Assembly (NCBI GenBank): GCA_001887945.1
Contig: LDOQ01000348.1
Coordinates: 1 to 54,622, forward strand
Origin: Spraguea lophii
Lineage: Eukaryota; Microsporidia; Spragueidae
Reading direction: 5' to 3'
Length of the DNA: 54,622 nt
Below are positions 1-10,183 of the stretch, in pieces (within the stretch, counting starts at the first letter, position 1; every line of letters starts with the position of its first letter). The notes under the pieces were generated by a model, which was given only the letters and a program-made list of their open reading frames with translations, had not been told where the DNA came from and searched no databases. A program made the translations under genes and the position numbers.

Positions 1-514
1 ATAATTTTTCTATAGCTCTCATTTCAATAATTTCTGGAGGAATTGTATTGAACTTATTATAATCTAAAATAAGAGTTTTCAATTTTGGTAATGAAAATAT
101 AATTTTGGGGATTTCTTCAAAATTATTGTCAGTTAAATCTAACAATTCTAATTCACTAAGATTTGATAATCGTGGATGTAATGTGGCTAAATTTAATTCT
201 GACAATATCAATACTTTAATATTACTAAGTTCATAAAAGAGTGTAGGTAGTATGTTATTATTTGTTCCAGTATCGCTATTATCTAAACTTAATATATTTA
301 TAGTATATCCATTATCTTCACCTGTTTCGTATATCATAAAATCACATAAGGCATCTGAGTTATTCTTAAATTCGTCATCGAATAGATGAAAATTTCTAAT
401 ATCAAAACTTGGTATTAATGTTTGTATAATTTCATAATAATTCTCAGATGTTATATCATATGACTCACAAGAATAATTAAGTAACAAAATAAAAAATAAG
501 ATTAATTGTTTCAT
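1..514 (-). CDS. Secreted leucine-rich-repeat protein, 3' end cut by window edge
   Basis: The reverse strand reads open from an ATG at 514 to the window edge, about 171 codons without a stop. The first ~16 residues (MKQLILFFILLLNYSC) form a signal peptide ending in Cys. From about residue 95 there are leucine-rich repeats, with pieces such as LELLDLTDNNFEEIPK and LKTLILDYNKFNTIPP that fit the LxxLxLxxNxφxxφP consensus. A CCC motif lies 13 bases upstream (GGG at 527-529 on the + strand), which supports the start. Secreted LRR proteins are a known lineage-expanded class in microsporidia, so a surface or host-interface role is likely but inferred. The C-terminus is not visible. Confidence 0.8.
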   Translation of the reverse strand, partial: MKQLILFFILLLNYSCESYDITSENYYEIIQTLIPSFDIRNFHLFDDEFKNNSDALCDFMIYETGEDNGYTINILSLDNSDTGTNNNILPTLFYELSNIKVLILSELNLATLHPRLSNLSELELLDLTDNNFEEIPKIIFSLPKLKTLILDYNKFNTIPPEIIEMRAIEKL

Positions 515-1701
515 AAAATTATAAAAGGGTTTTTTAATTTATCAAAAAATCATTTTTTTTATATTGAAAATTGGTCATTCAAGATCGGTAGTTATGTGGT
601 GGTAACAAAATTCCAGACAAATATGGTTTAGGTTATATGTGAAACGTATGAAAAGTATAAAAGTTATTGTTTAATCTATTTAAAAAGAATGTCGAAAAAA
701 ATGATCTTTTAAATTTATATAAAAAAAATTAGAAATAAAATTTAATATACTTTTTAAATAATTTTTCGAAGTATTCTTTATTAACATAAAATGACTTAGA
801 TAATAGATCTATATGGTAGAATTTGACAAAGTGAATTAAAATATATTATATAATGATTTTATTGCAGATTTAAAGTAAATATTGTTAATACGGCTACAAC
901 TCGGTATTGATTATAACTCATTAGTATTATATTACGAAAAAAGATGGGAATAAGTTAGAAATAGAATGAAATACAAAGTTCATATATTCAAAGTTTTAAT
1001 TTCCAGATAGATAAAATAAATGTGTTAATCTACTTATTATAACACTCAACAGTTATGGGTGAAGAATAACAAATGGACCATCTCTCACAGAACATGATAA
1101 GTGGTAATTATCTAAGAACTTGTATCGATAAAAATATTGATATGGAAAATAATTGAAAATTTGGCAAATAGAAATATTACAAAATATTAGTTGGTTGAGA
1201 TATAAAATCTTGATATGATGAAAAATCAGTTATTAATATTTACAGACAAAAAATTTATTTGTTTATATTTTTATTAAAAAACATATGAAAATATTATAAT
1301 ATCAATATAGATTAAATCTAAAATTATCACAAAACTATTTTAATCAGGAGATATTATATAAATGATTAAAAGATGTGATTTTTTAAAACTCAATGTTTTA
1401 TTTATTAATAATCTTTTGATAATAAAATTTATTCTTTACATTTTTTTCACAAAAAAAGGTTTATATTTTGTTTGTTTGTTTTTGATATGATAATTATATT
1501 TTTTATTCTAGGCTATTTATCAATACAATTGTCAAATGATTTGATATTTATAACTAAATAATATGAATTATTTATTATCGATGCTATCCAATCGAAATAA
1601 AATCAGATTTGATATACTGATTTTTAAAATATAGAACTAAATAGATGAGAGTGTAATCATTATTAATAATATATAAATATTTCTTTTGTATTATACAATA
1701 A
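515..1701. other. Gene-poor AT-rich stretch
   Basis: No supported gene. The stretch lies between divergent genes. About 865-1060 is a decayed copy of the dispersed repeat described at 25360-25690. The rest is AT-rich with no clear RNA gene. Confidence 0.6.
865..1060 (-). repeat. Decayed copy of the dispersed 330-bp repeat
   Basis: Read on the + strand, this aligns with the reverse complement of the GC-rich element at 25360-25690. The text from GATTTAAAGTAAATATTG through CTCGGTATTGATTATAACTC to AAAAAGATGGGAAT matches the element's GATTAAAGTAGTGTTTAG, CTTGTATTGATTTGTGACTC and AAGAGGCTGAGAAT in order. Most differences replace G or C by A or T. By-eye alignment; the ends are approximate. Confidence 0.6.
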
Positions 1702-3462
1702 ATGGAGAAAACATTATGTCTTGCAGGAATTTTAGTTAGTGTATATTTAGGATATTTATATTACAAGAGTAAAAAGATTAAAAACATTGCAACAGAATTT
1801 AATATGCAAAAACCTATTAACTGGACTTCTCCGAGTCGTCGTAAAATTTTAAAAAATTTAAAAGATAGCACATATGATTTATTGATAATAGGTGGTGGAT
1901 CTGCAGGTGCTGGTTGTGCACTTGATGCTGCATCAAGAGGGTTGAAAGTGGCATTAGTCGAGGCGGGTGATTTTTCATCGGGGAGTAGTTCTAAAACAAC
2001 AAATCTTTTACACGGTGGAGTACGATATTTAGAACAAGCTGTAAATGATTTACAGCTTGCGGAATTGAAATTTGTAATGGAAAGTCTAAGTGAACGGCAA
2101 AATGTAATAAACATGGCACCTTATTTGTGTAAGCGTTTGGAAACGATAATACCTATATATAGTAAACTTAAACTTCTTTATGTTTGGGTGGGTATGCAGA
2201 TATATCATTATCTTTCAGGAAACAAAACGCTAGGGAAGCCAAAATATGTATCAAAGAGTAAAGTAGAGGAATATTTTCCAGATATTAATCCAAAAGGATT
2301 AAAAGGGGCAATTAGTTATGTCGATGGTATTTTCAACGATGCCAGGATGAATGTGATGATTATATTAACATCGATTTTTTATGGGGCCGATTGTATTAAT
2401 TACATGCCTGTTACACGTCTAATAAAGGAAAATGGAAAAACCGTGGGTGGGTTTTGCAAAGATAAAATTACAGGAGAAGAAATCAAGATAAAAGCTAGAG
2501 GGGTAATAAGTACCGTGGGTCCATTTACTGATAATATTGTTCGAATGGATAATCCGGAAAGTGAAGATAAAATGACGGTAAGTTTGGGTACACACTTAGT
2601 ATTTGCAAAAAAATGTGGCCCTGATACAAAAGCTTTTGTGCAGCTTGAAACTAAGGAAGGAGGTGTTTTATTTTTTATTCCGTGGCAAAACCATCTTATT
2701 GTTGGAAGCACCGATAAACCGTGTAGGCCTGAATTTAATATAAAACCAAATATGGGAGATGTAAACTTTATTTTCGAGGAAGTACAGAAATTCGTAAAGC
2801 CATCATCAGCAATTTCAAAAAAAGATATTAAATCTGCTTGGACTGGAATAAGGCCTCTTGTTAAAGATCCTTCAGTAAAAAATACGCGCGAAATGTTAAG
2901 AAAACATCTAATAGAAGTTACATCAAGTAATTTATTAATACTTACTGGTGGTAAATGGACTACTTTTAGACTGATGGCAGAAGAAGCAATAGATAAAGCC
3001 ATCGAGTGCTTTTCACTTGAACCTCAAAGACCATGTATCACAAAACATATAAAACTTCTAGGAAGTGATATTCCTAAAAATAAAGTAATACAACACCTCA
3101 AATCTACAACAACTTACAACCATGAATATATTGATCATATATATAATCAGTATGGAGATAGGTCGTATCTCCTTTCAGATAAAAATCAAACGAAATTGTC
3201 AAAGCATCACCCATTTACATTAATGGAGATTAACCATGTAATAACAAACGAAATGGTTGTAAACCCAATAGATGCAATATCTAGAAGGATAAGATTGGCA
3301 TATTTAGATGTTTTTGAAGCTTATAAATCAGCAGATATGGTTATTGGTTTATTTTCAAAAAAGAATAAATGGAATGAAAGTAAAATGAAAGAAGAAAAAG
3401 AAAAGTTCTTAGAAGCCTTAAAGGAATATGGTTTAGATATTATATTGAAATTTAAAAATTAA
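1702..3462 (+). CDS. GUT2: FAD-dependent glycerol-3-phosphate dehydrogenase (mitosomal type)
   Basis: Oxidises glycerol-3-phosphate to dihydroxyacetone phosphate with FAD. In microsporidia this enzyme is linked to the mitosome and thought to pass electrons to an alternative oxidase, re-oxidising cytosolic NADH (family knowledge). The 586-aa product has a hydrophobic N-terminal segment (residues ~5-22), then the Rossmann motif GGGSAG at 64-69 and the GlpD-type SSSKTTNLLHGGVRYLE around 96-111. Near the C-terminus DAISRRIRLAYLDVFEA matches the GlpD C-terminal domain signature. The N-terminal segment could be a membrane anchor or mitosomal signal. No CCC motif precedes the ATG. Length is normal for the family and there are no frame breaks. 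Confidence 0.95.
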   Translation: MEKTLCLAGILVSVYLGYLYYKSKKIKNIATEFNMQKPINWTSPSRRKILKNLKDSTYDLLIIGGGSAGAGCALDAASRGLKVALVEAGDFSSGSSSKTTNLLHGGVRYLEQAVNDLQLAELKFVMESLSERQNVINMAPYLCKRLETIIPIYSKLKLLYVWVGMQIYHYLSGNKTLGKPKYVSKSKVEEYFPDINPKGLKGAISYVDGIFNDARMNVMIILTSIFYGADCINYMPVTRLIKENGKTVGGFCKDKITGEEIKIKARGVISTVGPFTDNIVRMDNPESEDKMTVSLGTHLVFAKKCGPDTKAFVQLETKEGGVLFFIPWQNHLIVGSTDKPCRPEFNIKPNMGDVNFIFEEVQKFVKPSSAISKKDIKSAWTGIRPLVKDPSVKNTREMLRKHLIEVTSSNLLILTGGKWTTFRLMAEEAIDKAIECFSLEPQRPCITKHIKLLGSDIPKNKVIQHLKSTTTYNHEYIDHIYNQYGDRSYLLSDKNQTKLSKHHPFTLMEINHVITNEMVVNPIDAISRRIRLAYLDVFEAYKSADMVIGLFSKKNKWNESKMKEEKEKFLEALKEYGLDIILKFKN

Positions 3463-4380
3463 ATAAAACCAATTGATTCCATATAAAATATCTCGAAATC
3501 TTTTAAAAAGTTATTATCAACGATAGTTTTTTTTCTTATAATTGATTTTTTTAATTCTTATTTTAGTTCTCATAATCATATTCCACGTTATTTAAATTAT
3601 ATTTGTTTATCTACAATATTTTTTTTATCTTTTCAACCAATTTTTTTTAGTTCTTGGTTCTTATAAAATTATAGATATTGTATTGCTACCTTTCTGTTTT
3701 CATAGACTAATTTTAAGTGAGGGTTCTTGAACCTTTTATACAGTAATATATATAATATCAATATAATTAGTTTGGATTAATTTACATTCAGGATATATTA
3801 TAATATCTTACCAATAATCAATATAGTATTTTTTATTTTACATATTTATTATCGGTAAGATATTATTAAACTTAATTGGTATCAATTTAGAATTTATTAT
3901 TTCATTAAAATAATTGTTTAAAAAACTTGTTTTAGTGTCTCCATAAAAAATTACTTAAAGAAAATATGGTAAAATCGAAAAAAGCAAAAGTTTCATATTT
4001 AATAAATATTAAAAAATCCATAGCAACTTCGGCCAATAAAAATATTAAATATCAATTCTTCTTAAAATTCAAATTTAACATCGTTAAAATACTTTATTAT
4101 AAAAAGTTGTGTTTTTAAATATATAAGGTTTCTTTGATTTTAAATAATTTTTTTTTAAATTTTTAATAATATTGGTCATCGGTAAATACTTCTTGATTTT
4201 ATATTTTTTTCTTTACAGATGATAAAATTTTGCATTTCTATATGTTTTTGTTTGGAATTTATGGATATTGAGCATATCTCGAACATAAAAATTATAAATC
4301 TTAGATAGTTTTAAATGATCTTTATTTCTTAGGAAATGAATTTATAAATTTCTAGAACTATTAAGAATAAGTAAAAAAAT
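3463..4380. other. Gene-poor AT-rich stretch
   Basis: No ORF with a credible start context and no RNA gene were seen. A short GGGTTCTTGAACC near 3721 is palindromic but has no tRNA around it. Confidence 0.5.
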
Positions 4381-4509
4381 TTAATTAGGGTCAATTTTTC
4401 TAAAAAGCCTTATTCTTTTAACAAACATGGAAAGAAGCATATGTCTAAATTTCCCTGTAAATTTTTCATAAAGAGCTTTAGATCTTCCTGTAATAGCAGA
4501 ATACAACAT
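4381..4509 (-). CDS. Possible 42-aa basic small protein or gene remnant
   Basis: A short reverse-strand frame from ATG at 4509 to TAA. It begins MLYSAITGRSKALYEK and ends FRKIDPN, is rich in Lys/Arg and less AT-biased than its surroundings, which looks coding-like. It starts 55 bases beyond the stop codon of the secreted Q/N-rich gene on the same strand. No CCC motif and no recognised family. It could be a real small protein, a fragment of a decayed gene, or chance. Confidence 0.2.
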   Translation of the reverse strand: MLYSAITGRSKALYEKFTGKFRHMLLSMFVKRIRLFRKIDPN

Positions 4510-4563
4510 AATGAAATATTATTTTAAATATAAACGTTTATTATATTTCTTATGAAATAACTT

Positions 4564-5676
4564 TTATTCATCTGATTCTGAAGAATATTCTGAATCTTTT
4601 AATTGCTCATCTTTTTCTATTGGATAAGAACATGATGGTTCTGGACCATTTCTTTCTGGCTGTTCAACTTTTCTCTTCTTTTGATTAACTGTATTTTGTA
4701 TAGGGTTTACTGTTACTTTATTGTTATTTAATTGAAGTCCATGGGTTTCTGTATTCCTTTCGATTATTATTGTTCCGTCTGCTGGGATTGATCCGTCTTC
4801 CATACATAATACTGGTATTAATTCAACAACCTGGACCACTGGAACTTGATAAGGAACCTGAGGTTGTGGGTTATTCATACCTGTATTTGATTGTCTTGGT
4901 ATTCTGGGGTTTTGGAATCCTGGTTGTTGATATAACGATGTATTTAATTGGTCAATATTATTAGGAAATGGGCTGATATGATTATGTATTGGCATACTTC
5001 CAGCACTTATTCCGCCGATACTCTGAGTATCTAAATTGAAATTACTAGAATGATTATATCTTGGCATTGTTGACGGTCTAAAATTTTGAAATGAGGGTTG
5101 CGTATGTAGCATCGGTTGTTGATATATCGATGTATTTAATTGATCGATATGATTATGAAATGACATATTTCCAGCATTCATTCCACTGGTACTCTGAGTA
5201 TCTAAATTGAAATTGCTAGAATGATTATATCTTGGTTCCAGTTGTTGTCTTATGAATCTTATATCGCGCGGATTTGATTGGGGTATTTGCCTTACAAAAC
5301 TTGAATGATTTATAGCTGTAGTTGGAATATTATTGGGATAAAATACTGCTGCTTGTGATATCATTTGATATCCAGATGATTGGAATATAGGATTTTGTTG
5401 TAAATGTTGCTGTCTTTCGTGGGTAGCCTGTTGAGTCCCTGTGTTTTGTGCATCATGTTGTTGATGAACATTTGATATATAATTTTCTGATAAATTAGAA
5501 ACCTCGCCTGTTGAGTTAGTTCCCATCGTAATTGGGTGTAAAGCTGTATTAAAATTGTTAGTATTCAGATAAGATCCTTCCTGTTGTCCGTTTAATTGAT
5601 CTGTATTTTCTAAATATTGGTTGGTCTCTTGTGTATTTTCTCTTTGACTACATAAAACAAAAATAAAAAATAACAT
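4564..5676 (-). CDS. Secreted Q/N-rich protein with C-terminal NLS-like motif
   Basis: A 370-aa protein that starts with a short hydrophobic segment (MLFFIFVLCSQRE) readable as a signal peptide. The body is rich in Gln, Asn, Ser and Pro. It carries an imperfect internal duplication: RYNHSSNFNLDTQS occurs twice, each time followed by HNHI and later DQLNTSxYQQP. At about residues 333-338 it has KKRKVE, like the classical monopartite nuclear localisation signal, followed by an acidic tail (DSEYSSESDE). No family recognised. A secreted protein with an NLS could be a host-nucleus effector; this is inference, and a short leader of 12-13 residues is weaker than a standard signal peptide. No CCC motif upstream. 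Confidence 0.75.
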   Translation of the reverse strand: MLFFIFVLCSQRENTQETNQYLENTDQLNGQQEGSYLNTNNFNTALHPITMGTNSTGEVSNLSENYISNVHQQHDAQNTGTQQATHERQQHLQQNPIFQSSGYQMISQAAVFYPNNIPTTAINHSSFVRQIPQSNPRDIRFIRQQLEPRYNHSSNFNLDTQSTSGMNAGNMSFHNHIDQLNTSIYQQPMLHTQPSFQNFRPSTMPRYNHSSNFNLDTQSIGGISAGSMPIHNHISPFPNNIDQLNTSLYQQPGFQNPRIPRQSNTGMNNPQPQVPYQVPVVQVVELIPVLCMEDGSIPADGTIIIERNTETHGLQLNNNKVTVNPIQNTVNQKKRKVEQPERNGPEPSCSYPIEKDEQLKDSEYSSESDE

Positions 5677-6165
5677 AAAAATAAAATTATTAGATTATTT
5701 AAAAAAGAGAAAAATATAATAAAAGTAAATTGTCTGTCAACGTCTCACCCATCAATAAATCATAAATATTTTTTTTGATAAAAAAATAAAAAAATAGTGA
5801 CTAAAATTATTTATTATTGTAGTGTTTAGAAAGGAAATTGTCTTTAAAACTCATATTTATTTTAAAATAGTTTGTATATATAAACATTACGTAAAATATT
5901 AAAAATTTATATAGAATAAATCAATGACAAAGAAGAATGAAAGATTTTCTCCTCTTCTGATAAAAAACAAAAAAAATAAACCATAACTTTTTAATTTATT
6001 TGAAATTAAATAATTAATCAATTAAAAAAAACAAGTTGATATATTAAACCCTCATTAAAATGTAACAATTTGAATTTTACTTTTTATTAAAAATATATAA
6101 TTTTTTGAAAATGTCATAATTTAGATTTTATAATTTAAACAAATTTTATTTTGATTTTACATAAA
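5677..6165. other. Intergenic AT-rich stretch
   Basis: Upstream region of the secreted Q/N-rich gene and downstream of the MADS-box gene. Nothing recognisable beyond A/T tracts. Confidence 0.5.
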
Positions 6166-6789
6166 TTATTTTTCTCGGGGCGGATATTGTTGTCTATACA
6201 TTTGTTCATATTCATCAAAATATTCTTTATGCATATTATCATCCATCCTCCTATAATCATATTCAGTATGCCTATCATCCATTTCTTCCATCCCAGGAAC
6301 ATTAAGACATTGTTGAATAAGTCCTTCATGATTTGCAACAATAGGTTTAAGTTTAGGTGTAGCAAAAGTGTATACATGTCCAGATTCTGATGCTAACAAT
6401 AAAAGAACTTCTGCTCCAGTGAGAACACTAAGTTCGTATGCTTTTTTCATTAATCCTTTTTTTCTCTTTGAAAATGTTACACTTCTTCTATTTCTCTGTG
6501 GTATTTTTATCATTTCTATTTTTTTTCTTCCTGTTCTTAGACGTCCTGTGTTTGTATTTTTTTCATTTTCTTGTTCATATGGATAATCGTATAAAGAATG
6601 GGTAGGATCTATATATTCTTTTTTTATATTTTGTTCATCATAATTTATATCCCTCTCCGTTTCTTCATAACCCTGATGTTGTTCACTATAAGGATCTGTA
6701 TAATATTGATAATTATCTTCATAATGTTCATCTATGTTATTTATTCTTCTATTCTCTTTATTATGGTAATTTCTATTGTTGTTATTCAT
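6166..6789 (-). CDS. SRF/MCM1-type MADS-box transcription factor
   Basis: The 207-aa protein contains one MADS box at about residues 87-143, running GRKKIEMIKI, RRSVTFSKRKKGLMKKAYEL, SVLTGAEVLLLLASESGHVY and TFATPKL. This is very close to the SRF/Mcm1 (type I) class, so it should dimerise and bind CArG-like DNA. The N-terminal 80 residues are low-complexity (Asn, Tyr, Glu) and the tail is rich in Tyr/Asp/Arg. The start is supported by GGGG at 6792-6795 (CCCC on the coding strand) three bases upstream of the ATG. By analogy with fungal Mcm1 it is a general or cell-cycle regulator; the targets are unknown. Confidence 0.93.
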   Translation of the reverse strand: MNNNNRNYHNKENRRINNIDEHYEDNYQYYTDPYSEQHQGYEETERDINYDEQNIKKEYIDPTHSLYDYPYEQENEKNTNTGRLRTGRKKIEMIKIPQRNRRSVTFSKRKKGLMKKAYELSVLTGAEVLLLLASESGHVYTFATPKLKPIVANHEGLIQQCLNVPGMEEMDDRHTEYDYRRMDDNMHKEYFDEYEQMYRQQYPPREK

Positions 6790-7932
6790 TTGGGGTAAAA
6801 ATCTAATTTCTTTAAATGGAAATCATAATTCATTATCCAATTAAAAAATCATAAAAGAAAATTTTTCAAACAAAAAAACTTCTATAAACTAATTCATTAA
6901 TATTTCTAATTATGGAATATTTTGAATATCATTATTTCTATTTTTAGTAAATAATTAAATGATTTATAAATGATGAAATAATTTAATTTGTTAAAATATA
7001 CTTTTATTTCAAATTAAATAAAAGTTTAACTCCTTTAAAAAAAGTAAAAATATTTTTTAATACGGTTATCAAATATAATATATTTAGGTAAATTTTATAC
7101 TTAAATTTACTTAATTAAAAATAATTAATAATTCATTCATAATTTAATTTCTTTAAAAATAAATAATTGAAACAGATTATAAATTTCTTATAACCATTAT
7201 CAGAATATTTTAAATTAAACTTTTATAACTTATTTTAATTTATTAAGTTGATTATTAAATTTCAAATGTTATTAATTTGAAACTCTCACCCCCAAAACTT
7301 TCAAATCAAAAAAAGATGGAAAGAAAAAAGTGGAATATAATTTAATAAATATAAGTTAATATGACTATGGTTATATTTTGCACAACTATTTTATTATTAA
7401 ATTGAAGTAATATTTGATTGATGTAATTCAAATCACTGTATTGATTAATGACCATGTTAATATTATATTAAGAAAAAGGTTAGAATCTCATTATGCGAAT
7501 AAAATACGGATTAACTCGTACGTAAAATATCAACATTCTAGATCATAAGATAAGATGAGATTAATGCATATCTGTAATGAAACCAGTTAATACAAATTGT
7601 CTATGTTCTAAACCAACAGTCTCATAATATAATGACCACCAATATATAAGAGTGTTTAATTACATTTAAATCTTTTCTTCTTTACATTAAATGTAAGATA
7701 TTTTTATTTAACCATTATAAAGGTTAAAAGGTTTAATAGCCAGAAAATAAAGTATTGTATTATAAATACGTCTTCTATAAAACAATAATATTTATTAAAA
7801 AAATTATAAGAAATATAATAGTATAAATAATAATAATGCATCTTAAATAAATTTTCTTATATTAAAAAAAGTAATATTTATTTTATGGTTAAATAAAATA
7901 TTTTATTATAAATTATTCATTATGATATCCCT
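6790..7932. other. Gene-poor stretch with repeat copy
   Basis: No gene. It separates two divergent genes and contains a decayed dispersed repeat (about 7370-7645). The rest is AT-rich with homopolymer tracts. Confidence 0.6.
7370..7645 (-). repeat. Decayed near-full copy of the dispersed repeat
   Basis: Its reverse complement tracks the 25360-25690 element over most of its length. It includes the almost unchanged stretch AACTGGTTTCATTACAGATA and TGCATTAATCTCATCTTA, followed by AATCAATACA, ATTACATCAAT and TACTTCAATTTA in the same order. Where the 25.4 kb copy has C or G, this copy mostly has T or A. Confidence 0.75.
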
Positions 7933-8406
7933 ATGAAATTTTTTATTCTTCTTCTGTGTAATAAATCTATTATTTATAAAAAATATATGAATATTTCTAC
8001 TATACCTAAATTAATATTAAATTTAATACACGGAGTTTCTAATATAACAGAAGAATTTTATAATTCTAATATAAATACAATAATGATAGATGATTTATTA
8101 TTCTTTTATAAAAAATATATTGATAATAAAATAAAAAATAAACAGAATGAAGAAGAAATAAATGAGATGGAATTTAATAACAATATTCATAATGTAACAA
8201 ATGATTTTAAAGATAAAGAAATAATGGTGATGGAATTTAAGAGTGATAATATAAATAATAAAAAAGATGTAATAGAATTAATATATATGGTAGATAAAGA
8301 AGATAATAGAAAAATAATGATAGATAAAGAATGGGAAGAATATATTATAACAGAAAATATTGAAATGTTAAAATTAAGATTAAATGAAATAATTTTAAAT
8401 TTTTAA
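7933..8406 (+). CDS. Conserved-looking unknown protein, 157 aa
   Basis: An open frame with CCC at 7929-7931, one base before the ATG, the arrangement seen at the strong genes of this window. The protein starts with a hydrophobic MKFFILLLCNK segment, or may begin at the second Met (residue 19, MNISTIPK). The middle contains TIMIDDLLFFYKKYIDNK, and the C-terminal half is Lys/Glu/Asn-rich and probably helical. No family recognised. Confidence 0.7.
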   Translation: MKFFILLLCNKSIIYKKYMNISTIPKLILNLIHGVSNITEEFYNSNINTIMIDDLLFFYKKYIDNKIKNKQNEEEINEMEFNNNIHNVTNDFKDKEIMVMEFKSDNINNKKDVIELIYMVDKEDNRKIMIDKEWEEYIITENIEMLKLRLNEIILNF

Positions 8407-9038
8407 ATAAATAATTTTATTTTTAGAATTTCATTATTATTTTTATTTAATTTTTAAATAAAAATAAAAAAATATAAGAAGTATAAATATTATATAGAAT
8501 ATAATTATCATGTGATTATAAAATAATTTAAAAATATTCGTGATTTTTATTCAATAATTTATGATATTTAGATTTCTATATATGAAATTATTAAGAATTA
8601 ATGTTCTTAATATAATTATTGTTTATTATATTATGTTGTAATATTTTTGCGGACATAATAGAATATTTTTTATTCATACAGTTTTAATAATATTATGTAG
8701 ATCATATGGTATATAGGGTAAGGCATAGTTTATTTTATAATATAATTTATGCATAAATATTTTATTTTTTATTCATGCTTTAATAATAATTTGTTTATTT
8801 GAATTTAATATTATTTGTAATTAAGGATGTTTATTTAAGTTTTAATAAGATAATGTGTATTATATTTAATTTTATTTCTATAACATTTAATTTTAATTTA
8901 TATTTTTCATGTATCCGATATAATTTATAATTTATTATAATATTTAATTTTAATTTATTTTAAAATTACCATAAAAGTATAGCATAGATAATTAATATTT
9001 ATGCAAAAAACTATATATACTCATGAAATTTTATCCAA
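8407..9038. other. Intergenic AT-rich stretch
   Basis: No ORF with a start motif and no RNA gene seen. Alternating A/T with few G/C. Confidence 0.5.
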
Positions 9039-9908
9039 ATGTTAATTTTTTTATTTATACTCTTTTCATCAGCTGATATAACAGATCCTCCATCAAACAT
9101 AATAACCATATCATTTGATGAAGGTCCTTCAAGAAATCTTAATAAGGTTTTAGAAATTCTAGAAGAAAATAAAGTAAAAGCAGCATTCCATCTTAATCCA
9201 TTTAGAATGCATAGAGATGCTAATGATACAGAAAAAATATTAAGCAATGGCCATGATTTAGGGCTAAGCATCCCAATTCCTTTAAATGGTCTCGAGGATT
9301 CAGAAATAGAAAATATAATTAATATTTACGTAGAAGAATATAAAAAAGTAACAAAATATCACCCTAAGCTTGTAAGGTTGAGTAGAAGTGGTTATGGTCC
9401 CAACAGTCTTAAAATCTGTGATAAATATAATTTAATAGTTACAAAGCCTAATCTAGATTCTGAAGACATAGAAAAAGAATATATAGATCTTCTTTTAGAT
9501 GAAATAGAATTATATTCTTATAATGTACCATTATCTATATGCTTTAGAGATAGAATAGATTATACCGTTAATTATCTAGATGAAATTCTTTATGTTACAA
9601 ATAAAATAGGAAGAGAAATAGTAAGCTTAACAGAATATCATAATTTTAAAATAGATTACAAAAAAATAGATCAAGAAAATGAGAATAATATTGATAAAGA
9701 AAATGGAAACGAGAATAATGGTGAGAAAGAAAATGGAAGTGAGAATAAAGAATTGAATGTTGATAAAGAAGATGAAAATAAAATTGATAATGAAAGTGAG
9801 AATAATATCGATAAAGAAATAAATGAAGATCAAGAAGTTAAGATTGCTATGATCCCAGAAAAAAAGAATAAAAGAAATAATGGTAATAGATTGATATGGG
9901 TTGATTAA
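9039..9908 (+). CDS. Secreted polysaccharide-deacetylase-like protein, catalytic site degenerate
   Basis: Related to the NodB/chitin-deacetylase family, which removes acetyl groups from chitin; microsporidian spore walls contain chitin. Residues 1-13 are a signal peptide (MLIFLFILFSSAD). Motif 1, usually TFDDGP, is SFDEGP at 25-30, followed by the expected helix and KVKAAFHLNP. The second metal-ligand motif (GHEIGSHTxxH in active enzymes) is GHDLGLSIPIPL at 71-82, so both metal-binding His are missing. The later RPPYG motif appears only as SGYG. The C-terminal third is a Lys/Glu/Asn low-complexity tail (repeats of NxNNxDKEN type). It probably binds or has bound chitin-like glycans without catalysis; inactivity is inferred. 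Confidence 0.85.
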   Translation: MLIFLFILFSSADITDPPSNIITISFDEGPSRNLNKVLEILEENKVKAAFHLNPFRMHRDANDTEKILSNGHDLGLSIPIPLNGLEDSEIENIINIYVEEYKKVTKYHPKLVRLSRSGYGPNSLKICDKYNLIVTKPNLDSEDIEKEYIDLLLDEIELYSYNVPLSICFRDRIDYTVNYLDEILYVTNKIGREIVSLTEYHNFKIDYKKIDQENENNIDKENGNENNGEKENGSENKELNVDKEDENKIDNESENNIDKEINEDQEVKIAMIPEKKNKRNNGNRLIWVD

Positions 9909-10183
9909 AGAATAATTATTCTTTTTTATGTTTATTTTATTAGAAGAATAAAATCTTTTAAAATATTTGTTTTTTATTTAAATAATATTATTAAATTCTA
10001 GATTATTGAATATAAAGTTATCAATATATTTTATTAAGAATCATTATATATTTCTTAATAAACTTTTATTATACTTTTATATTCTCAAATAATTTATCTT
10101 TATATAAAAATAATAAAAATATTATTGTTATATCTCCTTTTCGATTTTCTATTTTGTTTGTATTTTTTATAAAAAACAAAACT

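Noticed and set aside
2400..3002. Antisense open frame of 200 codons inside GUT2
   Set aside because: It is the complement of a strongly conserved enzyme gene, has no start motif and gives a protein with no recognisable features.
3715..3850. Possible further copy of the dispersed repeat or a tRNA-like B box
   Set aside because: GGGTTCTTGAACC and a few shared words are not enough; no ordered alignment to the element and no cloverleaf.
10154..10183. Upstream extension of the DUF8032-type gene to a TTG codon
   Set aside because: It would need a non-ATG start; the first ATG at 10184 is the sensible start in a eukaryote.
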